Assembly: GCF_008065135.1 (NCBI RefSeq)
Contig: NZ_CP042914.1
Coordinates: 2,852,001 to 2,916,000 of the forward strand
Reading direction: 5' to 3'
Length of the DNA stretch: 64,000 nt
DNA from: Roseimaritima ulvae
Lineage (GTDB): Bacteria > Planctomycetota > Planctomycetia > Pirellulales > Pirellulaceae
Shown here: positions 63,476 to 64,000 of the stretch, in pieces
Layout: each line of letters starts with the position of its first letter
How positions within the stretch are numbered: position 1 is the stretch's first letter
Made by a program: the position numbers and the translations under genes
The notes under the pieces: model-generated
The model's input: only the letters and a program-made list of their open reading frames with translations
Told to the model about the DNA's origin: nothing
Databases searched by the model: none

Positions 63476-64000
63476 CCTTCCTTATCTTGCGTCTGCCCCC
63501 ACATGACGGATTGCTTCACTCTCCCTCTGGGAGAGTCGAGCGTCAGCGAGGAGAGGGCGACCGCGCCGCTGATACTCAGCCCTCGCTCCTTCGTCATTGC
63601 TGGTTGCCTGGGCAGGGGCTGCCTCGAAAACCGGCAATGCCTCGTTTTAGCCGATTACCGTTTACCGAAACCAAAAAGTTTTTGTTGCCGCTATAGGTAG
63701 TCATGGAGGATCGCCGAACTACAATTAATGGGGCGACTGGCATCGCTAATGATGGCTTTGTGGCGTAGAATTTCACGGGAGGCGAATAAACGGCAGTCGG
63801 ACTGCCAATGATGGCAAAATGCGACACGATTGTTGCGAATTCGCGCCACTCGGCTATTTTTTGAAAAACTCGTGTCGTTTTTTTAAGTGCTTGGTACGGA
63901 AGTAGTTAGGGGCCTTTTCATGGCGCTGCGTAGATTCGCGGCGCAGCGATTGCAATGAACCCTTTTCACCTAGACGGGGTCTTCTGAATGTGAAGCCCCT
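63476..64000. other. Non-coding right end with a dispersed repeat
   Basis: The CTCCCTCTGGGAGAG...CGTCAGCGAGG element (63505-63570) is nearly identical to the one at 12004-12070. Beyond it the sequence becomes AT-richer. I found no convincing gene; short frames here lack codon bias and ribosome sites. Confidence 0.55.

Noticed and set aside
63594-63827. Minus-strand frame of 77 codons after the tRNA
   Set aside because: Low-quality composition, no ribosome site, no family; more likely non-coding.

Overview
The window looks like the chromosome of a planctomycete, probably of the Pirellulales (Rhodopirellula and relatives). The evidence is family content: Planctomycete-type cytochrome/DUF1549/DUF1553 proteins paired with Tat-exported DUF1501 proteins, a BBP7-type outer-membrane protein, a Ser/Thr kinase with a periplasmic sensor, methanofuran-type C1 cofactor genes, and several families of short dispersed intergenic repeats. 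The housekeeping DNA is visibly GC-rich. The stretch from about 30 to 46 kb is less so and reads as accessory DNA.

Layout. 1-1.7 kb: 5' part of carB (minus). 2.0-11.8 kb: two DUF1549/DUF1553 + DUF1501 pairs, separated by an ECF sigma factor and an overlapping membrane-anchored protein that joins an anti-sigma-like N-terminus to a DUF1549-like exported part. 12.3-16.6 kb: aceE-aceF (minus), preceded by a large single-pass membrane protein (17.0-19.1 kb). 19.5-21.0 kb: BBP7 protein with a strong terminator. 21.3-28.6 kb: glnE, whose first nucleotidyltransferase domain has lost its acidic motif, a sugar-acid dehydratase of the IlvD family, and a Ser/Thr kinase fused to a TAXI-like binding domain.

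28.7-45.4 kb is a chromosomal integron and the most remarkable part of the window. An integron integrase gene lies on the minus strand. Next to it is a predicted attI with six copies of one motif. About 17 attC sites or attC remnants follow, separating mostly single-gene, plus-strand cassettes: trypsin-like protease, cREC receiver, zinc-ribbon proteins, TPR protein, HExxH protein, ParE-type toxin-antitoxin pair, DUF1877, TlpA-like thioredoxin, membrane proteins and unknowns. An IS110-family element has split one attC. A tyrosine-recombinase remnant, tandem repeats and palindromic elements mark the decaying distal half. For most well-preserved cassettes the first bases are the exact complement of the bases that open that cassette's own attC, which independently confirms the boundaries.

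46.2-51.2 kb (minus): sugar dehydrogenase, integral membrane protein and a YdiJ-like FAD/Fe-S oxidoreductase in one apparent operon. 51.5-58.4 kb (plus): sufR-sufC-sufB-sufD-sufT followed directly by mfnD-like and mfnF-like genes, i.e. Fe-S assembly and methanofuran-type cofactor synthesis on one strand. 58.7-60.2 kb: a recent-looking IS4-family element with 16-bp terminal inverted repeats and an 11-bp target duplication inside a dispersed repeat. 60.2-63.1 kb (minus): FHA-GAF-PP2C phosphatase, acylphosphatase and a prenyltransferase-repeat protein. tRNA-Gln(CUG) follows at 63.4 kb; no gene was found in the last 0.5 kb.

All calls come from reading the sequence and recalled family knowledge; no database search was run.
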